Assembly (NCBI GenBank): GCA_949825025.1
Contig: OX463778.1
Span: forward strand, 16,640,171 to 16,704,170
Reading direction: 5' to 3'
DNA from: Siphlonurus alternatus
Taxonomy: Eukaryota > Arthropoda > Insecta > Ephemeroptera > Siphlonuridae
DNA: 64,000 nucleotides
Shown: positions 49,201 to 60,913 of the stretch, piece after piece
How the letters are laid out: every line of letters starts with the position of its first letter
Position numbering within the stretch: position 1 is the first letter of the stretch
Made by a program: the position numbers and the translations under genes
The notes under the pieces: model-generated
What the model was told of the DNA's origin: nothing
The model's database searches: none
Seen by the model: only the letters and a program-made list of their open reading frames with translations

Positions 49201-49321
49201 CTCTTTCATCTTTATTGACTAAACATTTTGATCGCTTGCAGCACTTACCTCGTTTCTGCATGTAGCTGAAGAGATCATCGAGGAAGTCTTTCCGTTTGGG
49301 GTCGTCACTCAGCTCGTACAG
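19166..49321 (-). CDS. retn: ARID3 / Dead ringer-type transcription factor (last 6 exons, 5' part outside window)
   Basis: A nuclear protein that binds AT-rich DNA through an extended ARID domain; in flies this family (retained/dead ringer) controls embryonic patterning, muscle and neuron identity. Six exons (49321-49249, 26420-26237, 21152-20869, 20394-20281, 19967-19584, 19281-19166) join in frame to 384 codons plus TGA. ARID covers visible residues 1 to about 100: LYELSDDPKRKDFLDDLFSY, KRGTPINRLPIMAKQVLDL, INKKLW, SSITSAAFTLRTQYMKYLYP. Next come ELQAAIDGNRREGRRSSYG, a Pro/His/Ala-rich linker, a poly-Ala run, a possible SUMO site (VKKE) and a C-terminal REKLES-type block (IKINSRG, SMEINGVLYQGVLFAQ). 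The end is shorter than in Drosophila, which has long low-complexity insertions. No upstream exon was found before 64000. The symbol follows the fly orthologue; ARID3 is the vertebrate name. Confidence 0.95.
19584..19967 (-). CDS. retn: ARID3 exon 5: low-complexity and REKLES region
   Basis: Encodes SPREALNALEMSRLTLWNLY, a seven-proline run, QREALNLEVSRQQQ, fourteen Ala in a row, AVVKKEISENGPAPAKRPHL and HIKINSRG. LWNLYHN and QREALNL are shared with fly Dead ringer. VKKE fits the SUMO consensus and PAKR may contribute to a nuclear signal. Confidence 0.96.
20281..20394 (-). CDS. retn: ARID3 exon 4: start of REKLES region
   Basis: Encodes PGNCLAPAEFEARMAEYVKL then LDKELRRTASTPPTGRQ. The helical EARMAEYVKLLDKELR stretch corresponds to the helix found after ARID in Dead ringer (ESRMMEYL-like). 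Phase 1 at both ends. Confidence 0.93.
20615..20724. repeat. 110-bp hairpin with CRE site in ARID3 intron
   Basis: Arms 20615-20644 and 20695-20724 are imperfect reverse complements (30 nt each, about six mismatches) around a 50-nt loop. The left arm contains exact TGACGTCA (20635-20642), the right arm a one-base variant. Confidence 0.7.
20869..21152 (-). CDS. retn: ARID3 exon 3: end of ARID and linker
   Basis: Encodes QYMKYLYPYECEKRQLSSPT, then ELQAAIDGNRREGRRSSYG, which complete the extended ARID. A Pro/Leu/Ala linker follows, with QQMSPLSLVTASRP and THHHTPPHPLAMG. QMSPLxLVT is shared with fly Dead ringer. Acceptor TTCTGTTACAG. Confidence 0.97.
21204..21258 (-). other. Partial duplicate of ARID exon 3 (mini-exon)
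   Basis: A 55-nt segment with acceptor TATGTTTCAG and donor GTGAGT, 51 nt upstream of the real exon. Joined to the preceding ARID exon it reads Q-YTKYLYPYECHKLEQLSF, a diverged copy of QYMKYLYPYECEK-RQLSS. It leaves phase 0, which does not fit the phase of either following exon. Inclusion or read-through (TAG follows five codons on) would truncate the protein within ARID. Confidence 0.7.
21259..25277 (-). other. ARID3 intron, AT-rich with GC-richer islands
   Basis: Most of the 5-kb intron between the ARID core exon and the duplicate mini-exon. GC-richer patches lie at about 21530-21850, 22910-23100, 23280-23640 and 24730-24850. They contain only short open frames without family motifs; regulatory function is a guess. 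Poly-T tracts occur at 22869-22890 and 24866-24884. Confidence 0.6.
25278..25624. mobile_element. Fold-back MITE, about 345 bp, with CRE sites
   Basis: Left end TATACAGGCCTCAAATTAC mirrors right end TTTTGAGGCCTGTATGCC. The arms continue through TATAATCAACGTTCG, TGCGAAGTCGC and GTCCTTG-TGACGTCA-CAACTCA to a centre near 25432. In the right arm the unit GTGACGTCATCAAGGACT is duplicated in tandem (25454-25491), giving three TGACGTCA in all. It is not coding. Confidence 0.87.
25625..25885 (+). other. Unassigned open frame next to a MITE
   Basis: The frame open from 25604 ends at TAA 25883-25885 and encodes 93 residues, including ELKAKYQSTL, CLRRCMQKESC and MKEALEDKNIDQWIYA. Only the part beyond 25624 is outside the fold-back. 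The composition looks protein-like (several Cys, Lys, Glu), but I recognise no family. It could be a remnant of a transposon or processed gene carried beside the repeat, or chance. Confidence 0.2.
26237..26420 (-). CDS. retn: ARID3 exon 2 of those visible: ARID core
   Basis: Encodes GTPINRLPIMAKQVLDLFEL, then YNLVIARGGLVDVINKKLWQ and LPSSITSAAFTLRT. This is the helix-turn-helix core of ARID with the conserved GG(L)V and W63. Acceptor TTCATAG, donor GTGAGT. It is 22.8 kb from the preceding exon. Confidence 0.98.
26431..26520. promoter_or_regulatory. Cluster of three exact CRE palindromes
   Basis: TGACGTCA occurs at 26435-26442, 26489-26496 and 26513-26520, immediately upstream (in transcription) of the ARID core exon. 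The site is a known CREB/ATF/bZIP target. The spacing and position could be regulatory, or a leftover of a decayed repeat, since the same octamer lies in several fold-back elements here. Confidence 0.4.
27738..27768. repeat. CT-rich simple repeat
   Basis: A (CT)n run changing into (CCCT)n within an otherwise GC-richer island. Confidence 0.9.
29191..29220. repeat. Dispersed repeat core, copy 1
   Basis: Thirty bases identical to 45389-45418 (AACCATGGAAATCTCAGTCA followed by GGATGGTCGG). Upstream flanks share scattered matches, suggesting a larger, older interspersed element. Confidence 0.75.
30200..30206 (+). promoter_or_regulatory. TATA-box-like motif in a GC-rich island
   Basis: TATAAAT within GGGGTATAAATGAGGCGGGG, about 50 bp downstream of GCGGGGGCGG. 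It resembles a core promoter on the plus strand inside the ARID3 intron. No transcript is evident. Confidence 0.25.
31190..31456 (+). CDS. Possible small gene, 88 codons, unknown
   Basis: I do not recognise this frame. It starts in a strong context (AAGATGGCGG), 84 nt after a TATATAAAA (31106-31114). It runs 88 codons to TAA and is followed by AATAAA at 31506-31511. Its GC content is visibly above the surrounding intron. The product would begin MAGVVIMHGGG and contain RASRQSDDEP-like (SRQSDDEPLIYRFMRAYY) sequence, with no signal peptide or known domain. The island may equally be an enhancer with a chance open frame. Confidence 0.22.
   Translation: MAGVVIMHGGGPALDVDGACTEESTSLLPIPAQLTMAKIARPASRQSDDEPLIYRFMRAYYSTIQSIQFTCKIALHCANKTQQPRAAV
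35508..35728. mobile_element. 221-bp fold-back MITE with 42-bp arms
   Basis: Arms 35508-35549 and 35687-35728 are almost exact reverse complements: AGTTCAACAAATGTAAGGTT at one end, its inverse at the other. Each arm carries two CCGGAAGT (ETS-type) motifs. The loop is about 137 bp and non-coding. Confidence 0.88.
40557..40887. mobile_element. Fold-back MITE, family B, copy 3 (in ARID3 intron)
   Basis: Begins CAATGGAGTATCGACCT and ends AAGGTGATACTCTATTG. The arms contain TTGCAGAAATGGATAGAGGG and CAAAGTTATGCTACTCTGA, matching the element at 4830-5152. The centre differs (no TGACGTCA). A 92-codon frame inside it is fortuitous. Confidence 0.85.
42355..42597 (-). other. Open GC-rich island without start codon
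   Basis: Read on the minus strand, 80 codons are open from the A-tract side to TAA at 42357-42355. They begin SSPPLVQQWSRDAGLDDDLP and include TAAAAGGEHHADRTAG. The only Met is near the end. A CAG inside (after GTC) could act as an acceptor. It lies between two consecutive ARID exons, so it is not part of the main protein. The family is unrecognised. Confidence 0.15.
45389..45475 (-). repeat. Dispersed repeat core, copy 2, with tRNA B-box-like motif
   Basis: Bases 45389-45418 match the copy at 29191. Just beyond, the reverse complement of 45435-45445 reads GAGTTCGATCC, close to the Pol III B box. This suggests a tRNA-derived SINE read on the minus strand. No A box or full tRNA-like head was confirmed. 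Confidence 0.5.
48890..49210. promoter_or_regulatory. GC-richer island beside ARID exon
   Basis: About 320 bp, 40 bp downstream (in transcription) of the 49249 exon, with CCGCCGCCGCC, ATTTTACGG (Hox-like) and runs of CTG. An 80-codon minus-strand frame is present but has no family match. Its position and composition suggest an intronic enhancer; this is inference. Confidence 0.25.
49249..49321 (-). CDS. retn: ARID3 exon 1 of those visible: ARID helix 1
   Basis: Acceptor GTGCTGCAG, donor GTAAGT. Encodes LYELSDDPKRKDFLDDLFSY then MQKR and the first base of a Gly codon. It starts in phase 0, so an upstream exon ending in phase 0 (family sequence ending EEQFKQ) is expected beyond the window. Confidence 0.96.
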
Positions 49322-49619
49322 CTGCAGCACAACAACAAAAGATGACAATTAAAATATTGTTGGATTAATTTATGTAAACACAATATGAGGTTAAATATTA
49401 TAGGCTCACGACAAGTACATTGAGCAAACTTGGGCATTCTATTCTGTGAACGCTGATAAGTATAACATATAATATGTGGCATTTTATTAAACTTTTCAAG
49501 ATTGGCTGTCTTAATATCTCATGCACGTATTCGCGGCAATCAAATATTATGTGGACTGTGTACACGTATACACGTATATTGCATGCATAAATTCATCATC
49601 TCGTTATTAATACGAGGTA

Positions 49620-49654
<35 letters not shown>

Positions 49655-52600
49655 GTCTTTCTCTCATAAGGTTTAAATAAAAATCAAAAATTGTATTTAG
49701 TAATATTGTATGCACGAGCTTAAAACACTGTTTTTATTCAAAAAATAAATTAAATTTTAATACATTAAATGAAATTTTATTTCAATCTTAATTTTTTTTT
49801 ATTTGCAATTTACAAAACACACTTTTTTTCCCTGGCTGTCTCATATATAATATGTAAAATGATAGTATCAGAAAGTAAATAAGTTTTTAAAATATTAAGA
49901 CGGATTATTAATGGAGGGGGAAATACTAATTAAAACATTTCAGATGAGTTTGTCTAGCAGCTAGTTTAACCTTCATTTTCTTGTTAGCAACAATAAGCCA
50001 ACTAAGACCAACATCATGAAGAAGGCTTGACATGAAATTAATTGGGCCAATACATTCACATCTGTCTACTAGAATAAATCACTAAAATATGAAATAAAAA
50101 AATATATATTATATATAAGTTATACTTGTTTACTATCTTAGATAGATATCTTAAATAATAAACCTTTAATAAATCTAAAGCTTATTATATGATCCAGTCA
50201 CCACTTTGTCATGATCTAAAATTTAATTACTAATCGTAAGGATTGCCTGCTGACTTTTTTCCATACAGATATAAACCCTTTTTATATATTATATTCTGAC
50301 TAGACACGATGGAATAAAAAACTTAATCTCGTTAAGATTAACAGATGTGCGGCAGTTTTTGCGTCATATAAAGATGAACATCTTATGCAGTAATATAAGA
50401 GACCGCGTGTGGTGTTACTAGACAGTATGGTCTTTGTTATGAAGGTTATGGGGCGCTCACAAACAGTGTCACCGTATTATGATGAGAGTCTTGTTACACT
50501 CTGAATAAATTACAACTTGTTATGGAATATTTTAATTAACTTTTTGTCTATGTTAACAATGTTCCAACTTTTAATTCAGCTTTTATAATATATATTATAC
50601 TATAGGATTCAATACTCCTTTTTACAATAAGTTGTAACGCCCCTGAAAAATAGTCCTAAAATCTGTACAAGATTATTTTTGACAAATTATGTTGGAAAAA
50701 AAAGGCAATTATAAATAAGTATTCATCACCTATAATAATAAATAGATAAATACTATATAGTATAGGCTATAGATTGTATTGTGTATTTTTTTCTGAATGG
50801 AACGATGATAGTTAATGTAAATGAAGGTTTTAATCTTTGAACCTTATAGGGTAAGTGATGAAAGTGATCACTTTAAGACTATATAGTAAAAAGAATAATA
50901 TACTTGAGGATACAAAAAGAAAAAGGTTAAACTTATTTATATTAGACATAGATAAAAAATGGATTATATACACCCAACGATATGTTCAATTCTCCTTTTT
51001 ATAATCTTCATAATATAATATAAGCAGTTTCTAATTATTCATCTTAAGTTTAAGGTATAAGAAGGGGTGGGGAAGTTTTTCCTTTTTTTTAATTTCGGTG
51101 CCGTCAACGTTGGCCACGATAACGGATGATAGATTAGCACAAGACGGTAGTGGGAGAGGAAGATATTAAGGTGTGCACTTTTATATCAGAATTTGGAGCC
51201 GGGGGGCCTGAAACCGATCTAACTCATTTTTCTTTCCCTCTCTCCTGTGTATCTCGTCTTAAATGAGCGACGACTGTTAATTATTCTTATATACATGCGT
51301 GTATATATGTGGGCATGATCATCAGTAGTAAAGTCAGCAGCACAGATAAATAAAATGAATTCTGCAGTGACCCTCATCATATTATATATCTATACCCCCA
51401 TTTCCTCCTCTCGACATAAATGCAAAGATTGATACATCAACGTCAGTACCCCTGGCAGAAATTACGTCATTCAATCAAACACTGATTTGTGTATAACATG
51501 CAACATAATTTTCTATTTCAATTTAATTATCTTTTGTGCTTGTCATGGCATAATTATGTTCAGTTCAAACATTATATGAAAATATGTAAATTAATTTATG
51601 ATCTTAAATATAGAAATAATATTTAGTAAATCTTAAAATTGCGCGCTTTGTAATAAAATTCTTGCTGTTTTTATTTCTTCTATAATATACAATACTAAAA
51701 CCATGTTTCTTTTTAACTGACCAAAGATTTGAACTATGATACCCCATTGTACGGGAAATCTGAATTATTTCAAAAGAAAATAATTATGTAAGATAATTAT
51801 CAGTGAAAAATGTCATGCAATGCAAACTTATACATGCATTTAAAATTCAAATTTATAAAATATACATACAGCTTGAGGTGGCATAAAAGTAATATAACAT
51901 TTGATAAACATCTATACACAAAGTTTAATGGGTACTTAAAAACTAGACTTATTATATTTATAAGGAATATAAAGACATTTTTTTTATTTATTAATAAAAA
52001 ATGTTATTAATATTCATCTGAAGTAAAATTTAAGCGTTGTAAATTACATGTCTCAAGGTATATAAAGTGTTTTTTTAAATATATATTTTCCTCACGAATT
52101 ACACCTCTAAATTTTTTTTTTCTCTTCATAAAGGGCTTTTATAATATATAATACGATTGAATAATATAGCTCCTTACAGAGCCTCAGGCCGAGATAATGA
52201 TAGATAATTGCTGTGAGTATTGTTTTTATTTCTCTATAAGGTAAAACAGCAGCCTATCACGTCGGTCGGGGTACTTTGCAATGGTCATAAAGCAGTGTGA
52301 TAGCAGCTCTAATGTCCAGGTGTATGAACATAGTAATGGCCGCCAATGGATTATATGAATAATTATGTAAAAACCTCCATGACGCTCATTATAACAATGG
52401 TGGTGATAGATATTATTTTATAAAACATGGCGCACACCTACTTCATGATTTTCATTCATAATTTTTAATAATTTAAAAAAATATACATAAAATATAATAA
52501 TGTTTTTTTTTAGTTAATTTTATATTATGAAAAAAACAAAAGAGTTAATTTATAATATTATATTCTTGTCACCATAAGGCGTTGTCTTTTAAAAAAAAAT

Positions 52601-53437
52601 GTTTATTTTATATTATATATATGAACGCACCCTATTATATATATACACCTTTGCATCACAATATAATATATACATAAAAAATACGTATAAATATTAAATA
52701 TTATTAGTTAAAGAAAAACATCAAGCAATAGTCATGACAACGGAAAGGTATAATATATAAGCTCGTAAAACATAGAATTATTAAAGGAAAACAATGGCTT
52801 ATGTATGATCAAGCAACTTCAATTGTCACCTTTCTAATTACGTGATTACAAATATGGTGACAACGTTTTTTATGAAGGAATGTGGAAATATTAATGCCTG
52901 GACATGAAACTTGAGTTTTATGTCCCTGATATGACCCCCGCCATCAGACAGAATAATAATAATAATAATAATATATATGACGATTATATTGAATTGAAGT
53001 TATATGTGCGTACTAAAAATATGTTAATACCAATTTTTTTGTATTTCTGAGAAATATAAGTGAAAGAATATTAAAGTATGTACACATATTTTAAGTATCA
53101 TAAAAATTATCGTAAAGTATAGAAAGTTTTTTATTTTTAAAGACTGCTCAATAGATTCGTTTACATTGCATTTCTCTATAATTATACATTTAGCATTCAA
53201 ATTACAATTTAAACTGCTCAAAATTTGTAACCTCACATCTTGTTACCTTGGATCTAGATTAATTAAAAAAATGTACATAATTTATTCATAAGGGAAATTT
53301 ACATTATTTGAAATATCTAAAATGATACAGATTGGGATTTTGAGCATTTTTTTCAACGATAAAAATTTTACTACTTCAATTTGGTAACAAATTCGAGAAC
53401 TAAATCTGGTATTAAATATAATAAGCTAAAAACTAAA

Positions 53438-53469
<32 letters not shown>

Positions 53470-56400
53470 GTTAATAATAATGTGTTATCTCGATTCATTG
53501 GCTATCATTTCGATGGATTAGTGCATACGTCCTGTCCCGCGATCTGGGGGTTGCATCTCGCGGTTGTGACGGCCCGAGGGATAAACTGAGCTGCAATTAC
53601 CACAATATCCAGGTGGCGGCGACCAAGACCAGTTAGTAATGAACCACGCCTCGACACGTCGCATCAATGGCCCCTGCTTCTCCATCATTCCGGGGAAATG
53701 GGCGACAAAAGAGAATCCGCTCTCACGCGAACACACAATACCGAGAACAAACTTGATCCAAGCCAGTTTTGCAAACTTTTAGCCACATTATTACTGCTAC
53801 TATATATTTTTTTATATATTTTGACACGTTATACATAAAAGATCGGGTAAGCATCATTTCCAATGAACCATAAAGCAATACAGGAGGGCGTGAGGCAGAC
53901 AAGCTATTCTTTATATAAACCATCAACGATCAAACATATTGCACATACATGTACATCGTTATTATATGTATAACGGGTGATTTTCAATAAAATTATATAT
54001 AAATAGAAAATTTTATCATAATTTTAACATTCATAACAATATAAGTTCTGCAGTATAAATAATTATACCCTTTAATAGCTGATATATTTGCATTCGTATT
54101 TTATCTTACGTATCATAACATTCTAGAATTCCTATTCCAGAACGCTATGTACATATATTCATACACTTTTAAAGTCATATATTATATATTTTAATTAGTT
54201 AAAGTAATTAAACATGTGAGATACTGCACGTATATTCGCAATAAGCGCTCATTTCAATTAATTTACATGCGCATTTAACATTTTTCAAAAGTTAATAATT
54301 TCTTTGTTAATTTAAAATTAATCAAAATTAATTTGACGATGAGCGATTTCAATAAAATTGACAATTCATACATAATGTTTTTAAAAGAGCTACTAATTAT
54401 TCAAACAGCTTTTCTTTTCATTTGCAATAAAGTTTATTATTGATAAACCTGTCAACAACAAAAAAAAACTTGAAAATGGAATTAGTGTACTATAATATAT
54501 ATTATAGTAGTGGGTTCTTGCAAAAAATTTGCGTGCATGGAAAATTTGTCCGGTAAAACGAAGGATCATCAGCTCATTTTTTTCAGCACTACCTGCAGTG
54601 AGGGGGCGAGCAGACAGACTGGCATCTCCCGAGGGGCTCATGACGCCGCCAGCCACGATGCCAGCAGGCGATATCGAGCAGCGATTTATGGCTCATCTCG
54701 CTCAAATTGACCCGCCTTGATAGGACATACGATACTCAATGTATGCTGCATGACCAATCAGGCAATTAATACATGGGCGGGACCATCTATATAAACTTAG
54801 TCTGGTCACATGTTGGTATTATTGATGGACCACACCTTATTATAACATTTTAAAATTATTATGTCCCTCTTTTTTTATTTAGCTAAATTTTATTAGCAAG
54901 ATTAAGTTAAAGTATATTGTCAGGTTAATTTATTATAACTTAAAAAAAATATTATATATAATATTATCATGTTAGGTAGATCTATTCGCGTTACTAAGAA
55001 AGTTATGATAAAAAATTCAAGTATATAGCATGTTTCATTATTTTATAATATATAATATAAGATCAACAGTATCAAATTAATTGAGTTTATAAAAGAGTCT
55101 TTTGACGATGATGTTGTTTAAAATTTTGATAGCTCCTATAAAATTTTAAGAGAAAGAGTTGATAATATATTATGCTGATGCATGTTTCTATCAGAGAAGG
55201 GATGGGGATGTATTGATATACGTTGTCAGTATAATAGTATATCAATTTGGTATGATAAGTAGTTCTAAACTGACCCATCAACATTTATTAATTGAATAGC
55301 ATGGATGTGTGAATCTTTCTTCCAAGGACTTATTAGCAGCTATTTGCTATTATCCATGCAGTGCAATACAAAAATAAAATTCATATTTATATAGTATTTA
55401 TACATTGCAGTAAGTGAATGTATTGACTTAACGCGACCGGTCGCACATATTTCACGCGGGTGCAGCACGCAGCTGTGCTGAAGGGGGCACGGGTGCGGCG
55501 AGCTATATAGCAAGCGTGGCGCGCGCCAAGGCAGCATGGTAGGAGGGGCGGTGATGATTTATCGGCGAGTCGAGGCGCGACATCCCGCGAGAACGCTGTC
55601 ATGTCCCGCTCTCGAGTACACGACACGCCGGATTGAGGTGCCAGCAACCTCACAATTATGAACAAGAACTATTTCACATACTTCACATTATATTTTTTTT
55701 TAGGTTTAATTTAACTTGTGGAAAATTACATGAGAATGTGGAGCTTGTCCAAAAATCATGATGAAATTGTCAATAAATTGTCTCAGTAATTAAATTGTAT
55801 CACATGGAAAACTTCCAAATTATAAAATGTAAACTTGTTTATTCGCAAATTTATACACTCCAGTTTTGCATGCTAAAAAACTTCAAATTTTTATATTCAC
55901 ATGGCAGTAATCACTTAATCAGTTTATTAATATCGGTTCCAAAAATGCTACAAAAATAATTCAATTGTTTTCTGTGGTATAATATGTGTAACTTAAAAAA
56001 AAAAAAAACAACATAAATTTGACGAGAAAAAAACTCTTAACAAAAAATCCCTCTTATACAATATATTATAATATATTAATTTTTTGGTGCGATGAAGGGC
56101 AAAATATAAAATAATATTACCTCATATATATTTTTTTATATAATACATGAAGGGGAGCACCAAATTTCAGCAGCAGCAGCCACAAAAATATAATAATAAG
56201 GTTGTAATATATAATAATAATGTGTACATCCCCTCAACAAGATGAGCAGATGTGAACGAGATCATTAGAGTTTATTTTCCCAATACATCACCACCACGCG
56301 AATTGAATTGGCCACCACCACTAAGACCGTGTAAGTACTGCTCACTTTAGATTTGCGGTCATCTGCACCCCGCTGCTTCCCACGCCGCGAGATCAATTCG

Positions 56401-59400
56401 CACCTAACGACCCACCAATCAATCTCCAGAGTTAGCGTGATCGAACGCCAATCAACACAAAACAAATACCTACTACCTGGCAGGTTCACTTTGTATTGCC
56501 AATAGATTAGTTTGCTCATACTCTTCAGTTCATATTACTTGACCTCTAAAATTATTGCAATTTTTCTTCTTAAGCTCCTTGATGAGACCATAAAGAACTT
56601 AACAAGATTACATTTTTTTTTTTCTCTCATCTCTACTCATTTCTCATGGTACTCAATTTACTCTTAAAAAAAATACATTTTTAGAATACATTACGTCATT
56701 TTAACTTTTCATTCATTTTTTTAGTGTGTTAAAAAAAGTTTGAAGTAGATGATCTCGATAAAAAATTTAAGGTAAAGGTGAAAGGTCTCATATTTACTGC
56801 AGAAATGATCTCGCGGTTAATATTTTGATACGATGGTTATTATAGCTGTTTAATTCCACACCAACCACTCGTAGTCAGTGAGAGGTTAAAAAATTAACAA
56901 GATGAAAGTCCCGCAACCACCCAAGAAGTTGTGAAGAAAAACGATATATCATAGGGATTATGATTAGTATAGGGGGAGCTTGCAGGCTAGTTGGTACGGA
57001 GCGGGTTATAAGGATACAGTCCACCTCATCAGCCAGCAGCAGCAGCAGCTTTCTTGGCGGCGGCGGTAGAGGATATCAACGTTTTTATAGCGCGATGGAG
57101 CGTTAGCACAAGCATTAGATTACGACTTGTAAATTGTTACCAAGGGTTAAAATCATCATCATATAAAATCTCATCAATTACATTAAAAAGCGGAACTTTT
57201 TCATAGCTTTAATATATTTTTTTTTTATATTAATGTGAAACAAAAAAAACTTAAATGATATATAATATAAAAAAATTAATAAATGTTGCCAATGCCAAAA
57301 GCAACTCTCTCATCTCCCTCTCTCTTTCATTTTTAATGGCTTATCGGAATTTTATAACGACGATGTTCATTAAAATATATATACTATTACAGCCTCACAC
57401 ACAAGACGTGACACCATGCCAAAAGGAATGTGCCAGAAGCATATACATGCAATCAGACACGATTGGCGCGTGCAGAAAGGTACCTCCACCTACCTGAGCT
57501 GCATCCTTGCAACCTGCAGCTCACAGACACGTGTAACCAAGAGAGGAGCAAGCCCATTCATAACCGCCGCTGCTGCCGCCGCCCCCCATCTCTTTCGACG
57601 TAACACAAAAAACCTGCGGAGCGGAGGAGGGCACGCGAGCCTCGCACAACAACACTTGAGATCAGCAGAAGCAGCGACCCGCACTACACCTGCCGTAACC
57701 CGCAGCGTCGCAAGTGCCACAGCATCCGTGTTCTCCAGCAGATGTCTCAGTTCACCTTATGAAAATGTTATGATCTCATCAAGTATGGAGGAGGTGAAAC
57801 GAAAAAAAAAAAAAAAAAAAAATCCCCTGAAGCATTTTCTCTCAAGACTGATTTGTTGATATTGTATATTAATCATAATATAAATGATAAAAATTTGCAA
57901 TTTTGGAGAAAGTAAAAAATAGAAGTATTTTATAGAATATAGATTAATAATTGCAAGTATAAAAACACTGACAATAAACAGTGTGACAGGGATTGATTAG
58001 TAATGAGATTTAACTTACGTAAAAGAGCGTAAAACACATTTTAATACGATATTTTTATACACATGCAGTGTATTAATAATTTAAGCTGTACATGCATGAG
58101 GATTTAAACGTAAGAAGGTTTAAAAAAAAGAGCGCATATAGAAAATGTTTCTGACGAGGTCTCGCGATTTGCCTTGATAAATGCCGTCTGGCAGCGAGTT
58201 CGGAATCCTGGCCGTGACATTTGCGGGCTGGCCGGCGGTGACAGCGGGTGTCGGGGAGCGTGCCGCCCGCGAGATGGATCACCGGCCCCCTCTCACGTGC
58301 AGCCATGAGCGAGACCGCTGGAGTCAGAGCCAACAACGGAACTACTCTGTTTCCCCAGTAGACTATAGATGGGGATTTATGCAACTTGCACTACAGGAAT
58401 GCCATGTAAGTTTGCATAACGGTAAAGCTTGCAGGCGCACATTGAAATTGGTGGTATTAAAATTATACTGTATGATAAATAATGATAATATAATTGCTAT
58501 AAATACTATACTGTTTGGAAATAAATAATAGCCATTGAATACCCACATTTTAATTTGTTGAATTTTTATACACTGCACTTGTTTTATGATGCATTCGTGA
58601 ATTTCTATCACGATAGTAATTAACTAAAAAAATAGTGTTATATTATTCATAATAAGTATAGCTTGTAGTTATAATTAATACTGCATATCATAAATAAGAG
58701 GAAAAATGTAGATTTTGTCGTTTTTAAAGCAATAACTGTGTTAAAAGTAATTCGATGAAAGCACTAAAATAATTTACGAGGAAAATTTTATCTGATCGTA
58801 TATTTATCGATGTCCTTTCAATAATAATTGGTATATAATGTAATTTATTTAACGCCTCTCGAATTAAAATTTATATACTTAACTTAACAAGGACTTATTG
58901 CAAAGCACTTGACTGATAATATAATTATGTAAATTTACTAAATTTTTATCATTAATTACTTTAAGAAAATAAAAAATAAAATGTACATGAAATTTTAATT
59001 AAATTTTAATGTATTTATTTTTTTAACTGATTTCAGTCTCGTAAAAAAAAAAATCATGATAGAAACATTAAGATTTTTATAACAACATTATAGTGATGTA
59101 GATAAAAATAGACAAAAATATAAAACCCTCCTTGTATTATAAACGTCTATAAGGCTCTCAGACATTCTTATGGTTTATCAATAAAACTAACAAACTTCTT
59201 TATATTATTTTCTTTTTAAAAAGAAGCATGTTTAATGTTGGCAGGTATATATGTATAGGAATTTGTTTAGATGGTACAAAAAAGGCAACATTATAAGAAG
59301 AGACTTAACATGGATGAGTGGGATAGTAATTAACAAGTGGGTGCAGGGAGCTAAGCATTCTAATTGGTCAGAGAGTGGGAGAGAGAGAGAGAGACATGCT

Positions 59401-60881
59401 TAGATAAGTTATTCAAGTCTGCAAGGCATATTATACTAAACAAATTTGATACCTCTTAAGCTGTATCTCCCATTTTTTTTTTTAATTCTTAATTCCCATA
59501 CCTCTGCAATTTTTCATCATGGTAAAAATGAAGACATTTGTCTTTAGTTAAGATTAAAAACTTTTATTTATTTTTTATATATATTTTTAGACATATCTAA
59601 TGTAAGAAAGTTGTCTTTGATCCTGATTTATGAAGTAAACATTATCATACATTATTCTCACAGCAGCAGTGATACTAAACAGATAGTCATTTTTTATATT
59701 GTGCTGTATAGCGCGCGGGGGTAACACGAGCGTGTGCTTGCCTTTGAGGTCGTGTCTCATATCAATAATAATAATGGTGACTGCTTATACTAGCTGGACG
59801 TGTGACAAAGGTGTGTGTTATTCTCAAAGTGATATCTCGTACAGGCACGTTTACTCTCTATACTTATTAAACGATAAGAAGTAAACAAGTTTTTTTACGT
59901 CTTATACTTGGTTGTTGTTAATAATGTCTGTCCGATGAAGCCTTTTTCTATAACGTTAACAATGATACAAAGTAGTACATGATTTCACCCAGCAGAGTAT
60001 ATAAGAACGTAATGACATTATTGGCGCTAGTTACCCGCAATACTTCTATAATTAACAGTAATTTACTATAAAGATTACATGAATGTAAATCAACAACTAA
60101 CTCAAAAATTAATCAACGCAGAAGACTTTATTGCTTAGAAAACAATGTTATAAATTATGGAAATAATATTTATAAAAATTTATTATAATAGTATGGAATT
60201 AATTAACATTAATTTTAATGTAAAATTATATAAATATAATTTATTAGAAAATTTAATTAATATACATGATGTAAATACTACTTAAAATTATTCTATACTA
60301 AATTTTTGTAAATTATTAATGATACGTAATAAAATTAATTATACTTATATACACGATATAATCTTATAATTAGTCAATATAATATTATTATACTTTCTAT
60401 AATTATGCTCTTAAATATTATGAAATAAAACTGTTTTCTTATTTTACATTTTAAAAATAACAGTAATAATTATATCATGTATTGCAGTTATAATTATTAT
60501 TATAAACTTTTAAGTACTCACACATTTACATTCGTTTATACAGGGGGGTATATGATAATTTAGGATAAACATATGTAAAAGTCCTTCTCTCCCACGGTAT
60601 TCAACACCTTATCATTACATATGTTCATTTTATCACAGTCCCCGCGGGTTCTAGGAGGCGCTAAAACCTCCCGCTGTCAAGCTCGCGGTCGTCAATGCTA
60701 CGTCGTGAAAAAAATCACACGTACTGAAATTACAGCTACTTTTGGGGGCTATGAGGGAGTACAGATAACAATATGAAATAATAAACAGGTGTGCCAAGGT
60801 ATATAGAATCTCAAACTTCTTTTTTTATATATAATATACGCCAAACATTAAATTTATGGCATACCACCTCTCCAAGCAAAA

Positions 60882-60913
<32 letters not shown>

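Larger units (their letters stand above)
26521..49248 (-). other. Very large intron splitting the ARID domain
   Basis: This is the bulk of a 22.8-kb intron (26421-49248) between the exon ending MQKR and the one starting GTPINR. It is AT-rich with homopolymer runs. GC-richer islands lie at about 27640-27770, 30050-30240, 31130-31460, 33880-34160, 34660-34930, 42420-42600, 43640-43900 and 48890-49210. No exon with ARID3 similarity is present. Repeats are listed separately. Confidence 0.75.

Noticed and set aside
57416..57859. 147-codon plus-strand open frame, the longest in the window
   Set aside because: It ends in a long poly-Lys run encoded by an A-tract, is rich in low-complexity Ala and Thr, and has no family motif or splice support. 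It is probably a chance frame through a GC-rich island.
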